Shown: positions 1 to 6,757 of the stretch, piece after piece | Layout of the letters: every line of letters starts with the position of its first letter | Position numbering within the stretch: position 1 is the stretch's first letter | From: Candidatus Nitrosymbiomonas sp. | GTDB taxonomy: Bacteria > Sysuimicrobiota > Sysuimicrobiia > Sysuimicrobiales > Humicultoraceae | Assembly: GCA_020724185.1 (NCBI GenBank) | Contig: DYHL01000002.1 | Coordinates: forward strand, 1 to 26,336 | Length of the DNA: 26,336 bases | Direction: 5' to 3' | Notes under the pieces: model-generated | Told to the model about the DNA's origin: nothing | Databases searched by the model: none | The model's input: only the letters and a program-made list of their open reading frames with translations | Position numbers and translations under genes: made by a program

Positions 1-688
1 GCAGGGCCCCCTCCAGGCGGGTCCAGGACTGGCCGTACTCAACGTGAGGTCGCGTCTCGTAGGCCTGGAGTGCCGGGGTGCCGTCGGTCCAGTACCTGCC
101 CTCATCGAAAGAGAGCGCCTTGTACGGGCATACCTTCTGAGCGGCCTCGAACGCCTTGCGGCCAAACTTCGCATAGTCCACGGTCACGATCCCGTCTGGA
201 CGCTTGGCAATCGCGCCGGGATTGATGGCGTTGGCGGCCTTCATGCAGGGCGGGTTGTCGCATTGCTGGCAGTTGGTGGGCTTGTAGAAACCCTCCACCT
301 GGGGAAAGGTGCCGGTCTCCATCTTGAGGACGGTCCTGTAAGCCACCCCTGGCGGCAGGCCGTTCTCAGCCATGCAAGCCACCGAACAGGCGTCGCAGCC
401 GATGCACCGGCGGGTGTCCACCACCATGACCCAGTTCCGCCGCTCCAGGGGCTTGCCAAGTGCCCGCAGCAGTTCCCGCTGCATACGCACCAGTTGGTGC
501 TCGCCCGGCTTCGGGGTGCGGATCGCGGCCGGCAGAACCGGCTGAGCCTGGGCGGTCCTCCCGGCCAGGGTACCCACAAGGGCGCCCCCGGTCCCGACCG
601 CCACCGCGGCCACGGTCCCCTTCTTGAGAAAGGCGCGCCGCCGCATCACCGGGGGCGCCTGAGCTTGTTCACCGACTGCCTTCGCCAC
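1..688 (-). CDS. Tat-exported 4Fe-4S ferredoxin-type subunit of a respiratory oxidoreductase (3' truncated)
   Basis: Electron-transfer subunit of the NrfC/TtrB/PsrB/DmsB type, predicted to pass electrons between a membrane quinone module and a catalytic subunit outside the cytoplasm. The GTG start at 688 follows a GGAGG site about 7 bases upstream. Residues 16-24 (RRRAFLKKG) plus a hydrophobic stretch ending AQAQ look like a twin-arginine signal. Two cysteine groups are clear: CIGCDACSVAC, and CQQCDNPPC further on. Where a third CxxCxxC group is expected, before CPYKA, the sequence reads FGRKAFEAAQKV, so three cysteines are absent. The protein continues past the left edge; 229 codons are visible. 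It is last in the visible module behind a cytochrome b and a seven-haem cytochrome. The exact substrate cannot be told without the catalytic subunit. Confidence 0.85.
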   Translation of the reverse strand, partial: MAKAVGEQAQAPPVMRRRAFLKKGTVAAVAVGTGGALVGTLAGRTAQAQPVLPAAIRTPKPGEHQLVRMQRELLRALGKPLERRNWVMVVDTRRCIGCDACSVACMAENGLPPGVAYRTVLKMETGTFPQVEGFYKPTNCQQCDNPPCMKAANAINPGAIAKRPDGIVTVDYAKFGRKAFEAAQKVCPYKALSFDEGRYWTDGTPALQAYETRPHVEYGQSWTRLEGAL

Positions 689-844
689 GCTATGACCTCC
701 CCTGTGCGCCGGCTTTCCGCGCGCACCGCATGTCCTCGCCTGTCATTTGGAGTACATTCTAAATGGCATTCACCCTATCCGGTTATAGGGGGAATACCCT
801 ATTTCCTTCTAGGGTCACACTCGAAGTTGGAAACGATCAAGTGG
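689..844. promoter_or_regulatory. Intergenic region with repeated ACCCTAT motifs in direct and inverted orientation
   Basis: The 156-base gap between the cytochrome b stop and the iron-sulfur subunit start is visibly more AT-rich than its flanks. ACCCTAT occurs at 772-778 and again at 796-802, exactly 24 bases apart. ATAGGG at 785-790 lies between them in the opposite orientation, and TAGGGT follows at 810-815. Any neighbouring pair can form a stem of about 6 bp. This could be a regulator-binding array ahead of the iron-sulfur gene, alternative stem-loops limiting read-through from the cytochrome b gene, or both. No regulator can be named from the sequence. Confidence 0.5.
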
Positions 845-1615
845 TCAGTTGTTGCCAGAGCCAGTGGATGCTGGCGGGGTGGGTGCCGGTGGGTTACACG
901 ACGGTTCAGGCGCGCGCCCTTCTGGCAGCATCCCCAGGTCCTGGAGCTCGCCGAACTCCCCGGGGTGCTCGTGCCGGAGCCGCTCGACCGTGATCTTGCC
1001 GGTGAACATCGCTGGGTCCATCGGGAAGATGTCAGGCCGGAAGTGCGCGTTGTAGAAGTGCCAGATGATCACCGCGAACAGCGCCAGCAGGGCCTCGCCG
1101 CCGTGGGCCACGCGCGCGGCCGGCACCACCACGCCTGGGAACCAGCGCGTCAACAGCGAGGGAAACCACATGATCAGGCCGGTGATGGCCATGATCACCG
1201 TTCCCCAGAGCACTGCCCAGTACTCGAACTTCTGCCGGTAGTCAAACCGGCCAAACTGCGGCCGCTCCTGGCTCAGGCCCGACAGGAACCGGAGGTCGGC
1301 AATGAGGTCCCTGATGTCCTTTATGGTCAGGTTCATGTCGTGGCGGCGCACCGGCCGTTTCCGCGTGGCCACGACCACGAGAAGGTGGTAGAGCCCCAGC
1401 GCTACCAGGACGACCGCGAAGGTCCGGTGGATGAACCGGGTCTGGTCTATCCCCCCGAAGAGCACGATGAGCCGCTCGCCCCACCCTACGCCAGAGTACT
1501 TCTGCGGCAGCCCGGTTATCACCAGAACGTTGAAGGAGATGAGCAACAAGAAGTGCTCGGCGCGCTGCGCCAGGGAGAAGCGTTCGACGGCAGAATCACC
1601 GCGACCGCTGTTCAT
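845..1615 (-). CDS. Membrane cytochrome b (formate dehydrogenase gamma / cytochrome b561 type)
   Basis: 256-aa integral membrane dihaem-type cytochrome b, probably the quinone-reacting subunit of the module. Four hydrophobic helices are seen at about 22-36, 62-83, 132-152 and 170-190. Histidines suited to haem ligation are H21, H63, H77, H171 and H186. This pattern, and the AEH near the N-terminus, are typical of the FdhI/FdnI and Ni,Fe-hydrogenase b-type family. The C-terminal tail from about residue 215 is proline-rich and soluble. The ATG at 1615 overlaps the TGA of the upstream seven-haem cytochrome gene as ATGA, which implies translational coupling. An alternative start 13 codons upstream lies inside the previous gene and is less likely. 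Which donor or acceptor it serves is not shown. Confidence 0.85.
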   Translation of the reverse strand: MNSGRGDSAVERFSLAQRAEHFLLLISFNVLVITGLPQKYSGVGWGERLIVLFGGIDQTRFIHRTFAVVLVALGLYHLLVVVATRKRPVRRHDMNLTIKDIRDLIADLRFLSGLSQERPQFGRFDYRQKFEYWAVLWGTVIMAITGLIMWFPSLLTRWFPGVVVPAARVAHGGEALLALFAVIIWHFYNAHFRPDIFPMDPAMFTGKITVERLRHEHPGEFGELQDLGMLPEGRAPEPSCNPPAPTPPASTGSGNN

Positions 1616-2499
1616 GCTTTCCGGCCTCCCCAGCGGGTCACTGCCCAGAACCACAGGTCCAGCGCCGTCAGGACCGCCAGCAAGCCCACAACCCCGGGGA
1701 TGAGGATCTTGTAGAAGAGCTGGACCATGTACACCAGCGGGGAGTGCCGCATGCTTGGCGCCTGGTGCTCGTTCCAGGCCGTGGCAAAGAACCGCCCCGC
1801 CGTCTTGTGACAGGTCCGGCAGGTTGCCAGGACGTTTGCCGGCGCCACCGGAGATGCGGGGTCCGCGGGCCGCCGCACCGCGTGCGCGGTGTGGCAGTCG
1901 TAGCAGACCGCCGACGGCGAGGGAGCAAGCGGCGTGACCAGGCGATAGAGACGCGTCGTGACCCCGTGGAACTCCTCAACGTATGCCTGGTAGACCGGCC
2001 GCAGACCGTACCTGCCCATGACGGCCGCCTCCGAGTGGCAGTTGCCGCAGGTCTCCGGGATGTTGTTGCGAAACGCCGCGGTCTTCGGCCGCACCACCGC
2101 GTGGGCGGTGTGACACGAGGTGCAGGTTGGCACGTCGGCCAGACCCATCCGCAGGCCCTGCCCATGTATGCTCGCTTCAAAGACCTTCGCCTGGTCGGCG
2201 TGACACGTCGCGCATATCTGCTGGGCCAGGACGTGGTAGGACCGCGCCGTCTTGGCCTTGACCGGGCGGTGTGGGTAATCGGCCTGATCCGTGTGGCAGG
2301 TGACGCAGGTCAGCGGCGCGTGGACCGATGCCGCGAACTTCTTGGGGTCCACCGTGACGTCAATCTCGCCGCCGGCTGGGAAGCGGACCTTCGTGCCTTC
2401 CACCTGGTGACACGCCAGACAGGTCTCGTTGGTTTGGGCGAGCCCTGCCTGGTGAAATGCCAGCATCCAGAGGGCAGCCGACAGGATCAACCAGTACAC
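1612..2499 (-). CDS. Membrane-anchored seven-haem cytochrome c
   Basis: 295-aa multihaem cytochrome c, predicted on the outer face of the cytoplasmic membrane. Seven CXXCH motifs are present: CLACH, CVTCH, CATCH, CTSCH, CGNCH, CYDCH and CRTCH. Two are followed by TAHAV, a repeat-like unit. An N-terminal signal or anchor (YWLILSAALWMLAF, then AGLAQ) and a C-terminal helix (IPGVVGLLAVLTALDLWFW) place the haem domain outside the cytoplasm. I chose GTG at 2499 because it begins the signal directly and has a GGGGGA site just upstream. A TTG at 2559 would add 20 polar residues. Coupling by ATGA to the cytochrome b suggests a two-subunit quinone:cytochrome c electron-transfer unit. All haems need the Ccm machinery encoded further right in this window. 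Confidence 0.88.
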   Translation of the reverse strand: MYWLILSAALWMLAFHQAGLAQTNETCLACHQVEGTKVRFPAGGEIDVTVDPKKFAASVHAPLTCVTCHTDQADYPHRPVKAKTARSYHVLAQQICATCHADQAKVFEASIHGQGLRMGLADVPTCTSCHTAHAVVRPKTAAFRNNIPETCGNCHSEAAVMGRYGLRPVYQAYVEEFHGVTTRLYRLVTPLAPSPSAVCYDCHTAHAVRRPADPASPVAPANVLATCRTCHKTAGRFFATAWNEHQAPSMRHSPLVYMVQLFYKILIPGVVGLLAVLTALDLWFWAVTRWGGRKA

Positions 2500-2610
2500 T
2501 AAGTCCCCCCGCCAGTTGACGTCACGCCCAAGGATACCCGACGGGCGCCCTGCGCGCAACGGCCAAGGGTGCGGCTGCCCCGGCGGGGGTCACGCTGGCT
2601 GCGAGAAGGC

Positions 2611-2820
2611 CTACCGCGCGTACAGGACGACGAACGTCGCGTAGACGCCGGCGCTCATCATCGTGGCGCCGAGCAGCGCGGTCGTCCCGTTGACGATGGC
2701 CCAGAAGGCGTTGCGGGTCCCGGCCTTCAGCCTGCGACCACCGTGCAACACCAGGAAGGCCCCTACCGCGGCCAGCGACCAGAAAACCAGGAATGCCAGT
2801 GCCAGTCCTACCGGATGCAT
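2611..2820 (-). CDS. Small two-helix membrane protein, function unknown
   Basis: 69-aa protein with two hydrophobic helices, roughly residues 3-22 (PVGLALAFLVFWSLAAVGAF) and 38-65, joined by a basic loop (HGGRRLKAGTR). The positive-inside rule places this loop in the cytoplasm and both ends outside. The ATG at 2820 is preceded by a strong AGGAGGGGGG site. It lies between the receiver-like gene and the seven-haem cytochrome in the same direction, so it may be an accessory subunit of the respiratory module. I do not recognise the family. Confidence 0.7.
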   Translation of the reverse strand: MHPVGLALAFLVFWSLAAVGAFLVLHGGRRLKAGTRNAFWAIVNGTTALLGATMMSAGVYATFVVLYAR

Positions 2821-2834
2821 TGTGCTCCCCCCTC

Positions 2835-3185
2835 CTACGCTACCTGCTGTGCCAGATCGCCCTGAATGGCCCGAACAAGATCGCGCACCGTGGCCGCGGT
2901 TGCGCGCCGGCATTCGAGCACGCGCACTGCCTCGTCAACCAGATCCATCACCACGATCTTGGTGCGCGTTCCCGCGTCCATCAACCGCAGCACCATCTCG
3001 GGATGCCGCTCTTTGGTCTCCCGATCCACCAGAACCACGTCAGGATCGGCTGCCCGGACGCACGCCAGCGCCGCGTCCCCGGTCCGCGCGATCCCGATCA
3101 CTACCAGCCCCTCCCGGTGCGCTAGGCTCCGGATCGCCCGGACGAAGGCGGTGCGCTCAGACCAGATCAGGACACGGCAGCTCAT
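2835..3185 (-). CDS. Stand-alone degenerate response-regulator receiver domain
   Basis: 116-aa single-domain protein with the alternating beta/alpha pattern of a CheY-like receiver and no output domain. The strand after the start reads VLIWSERTAF where active receivers have a V-D-D pair, so the acidic magnesium-binding pair is largely lost (only E10 remains). The phospho-acceptor equivalent D54 (VVLVDRE) is kept. The usual Thr/Ser strand reads KIVVMDLVD, and no conserved lysine is evident. ATG at 3185 has an AGGAGG site about 8 bases upstream. A longer start at 3251 is less likely. It opens the respiratory module and follows the kinase/regulator operon on the same strand, so a phosphorylation-independent or altered signalling role is plausible but inferred. 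Confidence 0.72.
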   Translation of the reverse strand: MSCRVLIWSERTAFVRAIRSLAHREGLVVIGIARTGDAALACVRAADPDVVLVDRETKERHPEMVLRLMDAGTRTKIVVMDLVDEAVRVLECRRATAATVRDLVRAIQGDLAQQVA

Positions 3186-3395
3186 GTTCGCGTCCTCCTG
3201 TCCACATCGTAGGCCGGGCGGCGGGGCGGTACCATCGGTGCATGGAGCCATCTGAAGGGGGAAGTTCGAGGCATGGCAATCTCGCCCGGTCGGGCAGCCA
3301 TGACCGGGCGACCCGTGTCCAAACGAACCAGGCAGGGTAGTCCCAACTGACCAGACCGCGGCGCCCGGTCTGGTGGAAGCGCCTGGGTGGATTGC
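3186..3395. terminator. Intergenic region with two GC-rich stem-loops
   Basis: Two perfect inverted repeats lie downstream of the regulator gene (minus strand). The first has arms 3351-3358 and 3366-3373 (CCAGACCG/CGGTCTGG, 7-base loop). The second has arms 3283-3291 and 3302-3310 (CGCCCGGTC/GACCGGGCG, 10-base loop). Neither is followed by a clear T-tract on the minus strand, so they are at best atypical terminators. They may separate the kinase/regulator transcript from the respiratory module. The rest of the 210 bases probably holds the promoter for the receiver-like gene, but no convincing -35/-10 pair was seen. Confidence 0.5.
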
Positions 3396-4046
3396 CTAGG
3401 AGTCGGGGGGTTCGATCAGTCCCTCGCGCAGGGCGTACATGACCGCCTGCACGCGGTTCTGCAGGTGCAGCTTCTCCAGAATATTGCGTAGGTGGTTCTT
3501 CACGGTGTTCTCGGAGATCTGAAGCTGGCGCGCGATCTCCTTGTTGGCGTCGCCGCGTGCCACCAGATCGAGCACCTGGCGCTCGCGCGGGGTCAGCGTC
3601 GGACCCGGCCGCGGCGAGGGCGCGGTGAACTCCCGCAGGATCTTGGCGGCCATCGGCGGCGCCAGCGGCGCCTCACCTCGTTGCACCTGATGCAGGCAGG
3701 CGATCAGGTCGTCGGGGTCAAGGTTCTTGAGTAGATAGCCCTGAGCACCGTTCTTGAGGGCGGTGAACAGGTCGTCCTCGCTCTCGGAGACCGTCAGCAT
3801 CACGATCCTGATATAGGGCATCTCCCCCTTCAGGCGCCGGGTTGCCTCCAGCCCGTCCACGCCCGGCATCCTCACGTCCATCAGCACCACGTCCGGCATG
3901 AGTTCCCGGGCGCGTTCAATCGCCTCCCCTCCGTCGCCGGCCTCCCCCACGACCTCGATGTCCGCGTGGCTCGCCAGCAGGCTCGCCAGCCCGCGGCGGA
4001 ACAACGCGTGGTCGTCGGCGAGGAGCACTCGGATCTTGTCCATCAT
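3396..4046 (-). CDS. NarL/FixJ-family response regulator
   Basis: 216-aa transcription factor with an N-terminal receiver and a C-terminal LuxR-type helix-turn-helix. Receiver landmarks are intact: acidic pair D11/D12, phospho-acceptor D57 (VVLMDVRMPG), T85 and K107. The DNA-binding domain begins LTPRERQVLDLVARG at about residue 150 and contains ISENTVKNHLRNILEKL, the typical recognition-helix region. The gene starts 18 bases after the stop of the haem-motif histidine kinase, so the two form an operon and almost certainly a cognate pair. GAGGGAG precedes the start; ATG occurs twice in a row and either may be used. Likely targets are the neighbouring cytochrome genes, by analogy with NarL-type respiratory control. 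Confidence 0.93.
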   Translation of the reverse strand: MMDKIRVLLADDHALFRRGLASLLASHADIEVVGEAGDGGEAIERARELMPDVVLMDVRMPGVDGLEATRRLKGEMPYIRIVMLTVSESEDDLFTALKNGAQGYLLKNLDPDDLIACLHQVQRGEAPLAPPMAAKILREFTAPSPRPGPTLTPRERQVLDLVARGDANKEIARQLQISENTVKNHLRNILEKLHLQNRVQAVMYALREGLIEPPDS

Positions 4047-4064
4047 CTCTCCCTCATCACCGCG

Positions 4065-6602
4065 CTATGGCAGTGGGACCAATAGGGTCACGGCAGTCCC
4101 CTGCCCCTGCGCCGAAGTGATCTCCAGCGTACCGCCAATGCCCTCCGCGCGCTCGCGCATCGTCTCCAGTTCGAACCGTGCACCTGCGGCTGCCTGCACG
4201 GCCCCCAGGTTGAACCCACAGCCGTTATCGCTGACGCGCACCGCCAGGCGACCTTCCTCGACTGCCAGATCCACCCGCACGGCAGTGGCCCGAGCATGCT
4301 TCCGAACGTTGGTCAGCGCTTCCTGCACGATGCGCGTCACCTGAACCGCTGCCAGGGCCGGCACCGAAGGCACAGGGCCCTGGGCTTCGTAGCTCACCGG
4401 GATCGTGACCTGTTCCCGGAATCGCGCTATCTGGCCTCGCAGCGTCGCCTCGAGGTCCTGCTGTACGCCGGCGGTCCGCAGGCCCAGTATCGCATGGCGG
4501 ACCTCATCGTAGGCCTCGTGAATGGTGAGGCGGATCTGGGCTAGTTCCTCCTGCGCATCCGACGCCCTGCCCGCCATAACGAGATCCTCAACTAGCTTGG
4601 CTTTGAGATTGAGGTAGCCCAGGCTCTGCCCCAGACTATCGTGCATCTCGCGGGCCAGGCGGTCGCGCTCCTCCAGGATGGCGAGACTCTGAACCTGCTC
4701 GTAGAGACGCGCGTTCTCGATGGCAATGGCCGCCTGGTTGGCCATCCGGGTGAGCAGGCTGATCTCATCATCCGCCGCCGGCCGCACCCGACGGAAGGCC
4801 ACGGCCAGGCACCCGATGGCCTGCCCCCGGGCGGCTACCGGTACCGCCAGATGGGTGTGCAGTCCTTCCTGGCGCACTATGCCGTCCAACTCGTGGCTGA
4901 TGCGCGCGTCCACCAGGTAGTCGTTCACTACCAGCGGCTGCGCGTTGCGGATGACGTACCCGGCTATCCCCTGGCCGGGCGCCAGCTCCACGCCCTTTAG
5001 GGCCTCTCCGTGCAGGCCCGCAACCGCGCGCACCACCACGCGGGCGCGGTCCTCGTCCATCAAACTGAGCATCCCAACGTCAGCGGCCAGCAGAGAGCGC
5101 GCGCCCGCGACCACGTGCTCCAGGACCTGGCTGAGATCCGAAAGCACGGTGATCTCCGTCCCCAACCTGTAGAGGGTCTCGGCCTCCCTGCGCCTGGTGG
5201 CGGTCTCCTGGAACAGCGTTGCGTTCTCCACTGCCACGCCGACCTGCTGGGCCACGGTGGAGAGCAGGCGAACGTCGGTTTCCGAGTAGCGACACCCCAC
5301 CTGCCCCAAGACCGTCAGTTCCCCGAGCAGCCGATCCTTGGCGCGAAGCGGCACCCTGACGAACGGCCGACCAGCGCCCCCAGGGGCAAACGCGACCTCC
5401 CCCATGGCGGTCGCGCCGGGATCGAACCCCTTGATCCGCGCGATCTCCGCTCCGGAGGGACCCCGGAAGACGTGCGTGGTCGCCTCGCCCGGCGTGGAGG
5501 GGAAGACCGTAATCCCGCCTCCCTCGCCCCTCACCAGACCCAGCACGTGATCCACCGTCGCCTCAAGGATCGTGTTGAGATCCAGCGAGCTGGTAACGGT
5601 CGAGACAACGGCGTTGAGCGCCGCCAGTTCGTGCGTCCGGCGCTCGAGCTCTGAGGTCCGGGAGGCCACCCGTTCCTCCAGCGTGCGGTTCCACGTCTCG
5701 GCGGCCGACCGGGCCGCCTCCACGGCGCCCAGCGCCTCCTTCTGGGCTTCCAGCCGGGCCTCGGTGGCCGCTGCCAGTCGCCGCGAGGCGTCCATCTCGA
5801 AGACGCGCAGGACGCGCAGCGTCAGCGCCGCGATTATCACCGCGATGGCCGCCCGGAACAACTGCGGGGGGATCCCAATGGCGGAAAGAAACGTATCGTA
5901 GTTCACCACGCTTGCCGGAAAGAGCGGCGCGGGAGGCACGACGACTCCGGCCATCACCGCGTTGGCGGCGAAGGCCAGCGCGGTCCACCTGCAGGCGCGC
6001 GCAATGGCGTTGTACGTGAGGCCGGCCAGCCGCCGGCCTTCCATCCAGAACCCGGCCGCGGCCAGCAGCGAGGCCGGGAGAAACAGCACGTACCGGAGCC
6101 AGACGTCGGCCTGGGCAGAGGCCGGCGCCAGGATCCTGGGAACCCACTCCTGGCCGAAGGGCGGGACCGCGGCGTGGCAACGCAGGCACGAGGGGGAGCG
6201 CGTGATCTCCTCGACGGCCACCGGTGTCAGGTGAGGCACGACCGTCCAGTTCAACGCCCAGAACACCGCCAACACAAGGGGCACGAACCGGACGGCGGAG
6301 GCCCGGGGCGCAACCGACGCGATCAGGTCGGCGCCGAACTGGGCCAGCGCGAGCACGGACGCCGCGAACAGCGCCAGGCGCACGATGCGCACGGTGGGTG
6401 CGAATGCGTCGGCCATCATTGGGGAGGCCAGCCACATGTCAATCCACCCGACGCAGCCGTGCAGCACGCCAAACGCGGCCAGATAGCGCAGGGGACGGAT
6501 CAGCAACAGGTCGCTGGGGCGGCGGGCCTCAAGCGCGATGGCCAGGCCCATCGAGAAGAAGGCCAAGCCGTAGACGAAGAAGACGGAGACCAGCGGTGTC
6601 AT
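4065..6602 (-). CDS. Membrane sensor histidine kinase with a CXXCH haem-binding motif, two GAF domains, HisKA_3 and HATPase
   Basis: 845-aa sensor kinase. About seven hydrophobic helices fill residues 4-266. Between helices 4 and 5 is a loop of about 45 residues containing SPSCLRCHAAVP: C139, C142 and H143 make a c-type haem attachment motif. With the kinase domain inside and seven helices, this loop is predicted outside the cytoplasm, where haem attachment takes place. A coiled coil (about 272-325) leads to two GAF domains (about 330-460 and 480-630). The HisKA_3 H-box ERDRLAREMHDSLGQ has phospho-acceptor H654. The ATPase has N-box VQEALTNVRKHA and G-box VSDNGCGFN. ATG at 6602 is preceded by AAGGA; a start at 6737 would add a non-membrane extension into the divergent promoter region. 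Its partner is the adjacent NarL-type regulator. Confidence 0.9.
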   Translation of the reverse strand: MTPLVSVFFVYGLAFFSMGLAIALEARRPSDLLLIRPLRYLAAFGVLHGCVGWIDMWLASPMMADAFAPTVRIVRLALFAASVLALAQFGADLIASVAPRASAVRFVPLVLAVFWALNWTVVPHLTPVAVEEITRSPSCLRCHAAVPPFGQEWVPRILAPASAQADVWLRYVLFLPASLLAAAGFWMEGRRLAGLTYNAIARACRWTALAFAANAVMAGVVVPPAPLFPASVVNYDTFLSAIGIPPQLFRAAIAVIIAALTLRVLRVFEMDASRRLAAATEARLEAQKEALGAVEAARSAAETWNRTLEERVASRTSELERRTHELAALNAVVSTVTSSLDLNTILEATVDHVLGLVRGEGGGITVFPSTPGEATTHVFRGPSGAEIARIKGFDPGATAMGEVAFAPGGAGRPFVRVPLRAKDRLLGELTVLGQVGCRYSETDVRLLSTVAQQVGVAVENATLFQETATRRREAETLYRLGTEITVLSDLSQVLEHVVAGARSLLAADVGMLSLMDEDRARVVVRAVAGLHGEALKGVELAPGQGIAGYVIRNAQPLVVNDYLVDARISHELDGIVRQEGLHTHLAVPVAARGQAIGCLAVAFRRVRPAADDEISLLTRMANQAAIAIENARLYEQVQSLAILEERDRLAREMHDSLGQSLGYLNLKAKLVEDLVMAGRASDAQEELAQIRLTIHEAYDEVRHAILGLRTAGVQQDLEATLRGQIARFREQVTIPVSYEAQGPVPSVPALAAVQVTRIVQEALTNVRKHARATAVRVDLAVEEGRLAVRVSDNGCGFNLGAVQAAAGARFELETMRERAEGIGGTLEITSAQGQGTAVTLLVPLP

Positions 6603-6757
6603 CAGCGTTCCTTCTTGTTCTCGCCCCGAGGGGCACCTGCCTGCCTCCGCGGAGCGATTCCTCCCGTGGGAGCAGGGATTACCCAGGTGGGAACGGAACT
6701 CCTGGTAGTCGCCCGCCCCGGCTGGGCAGAGTACCAATCCTCCATGGAGTGCGAGGG
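6603..6757. promoter_or_regulatory. Divergent promoter region between sensor kinase and decahaem cytochrome
   Basis: 155 bases separate two genes transcribed away from each other, so promoters for both must lie here or in their 5' ends. A perfect 10-base palindrome, CTCCGCGGAG, sits at 6645-6654, and CCCAGGTGGG lies about 40 bases further on. No sigma70-type -35/-10 pair stands out on either strand. The shared region makes co-regulation by the adjacent NarL-type regulator plausible. Confidence 0.5.

Noticed and set aside
772..815. Classical NarL heptamer sites
   Set aside because: TACCCTA differs from the TACYYMT-type consensus at the sixth position, so no named regulator is assigned.
44..1714. 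A 556-codon plus-strand open frame
   Set aside because: It lies antisense to the Fe-S and cytochrome b genes, has no recognisable motif and is rich in R/P/G/H as expected of a shadow frame in high-GC DNA.
6224..6757. N-terminal extension of the decahaem cytochrome frame
   Set aside because: The extension is antisense to the kinase gene, is low-complexity and arginine-rich, and precedes the natural membrane anchor; the start at 6758 fits better.
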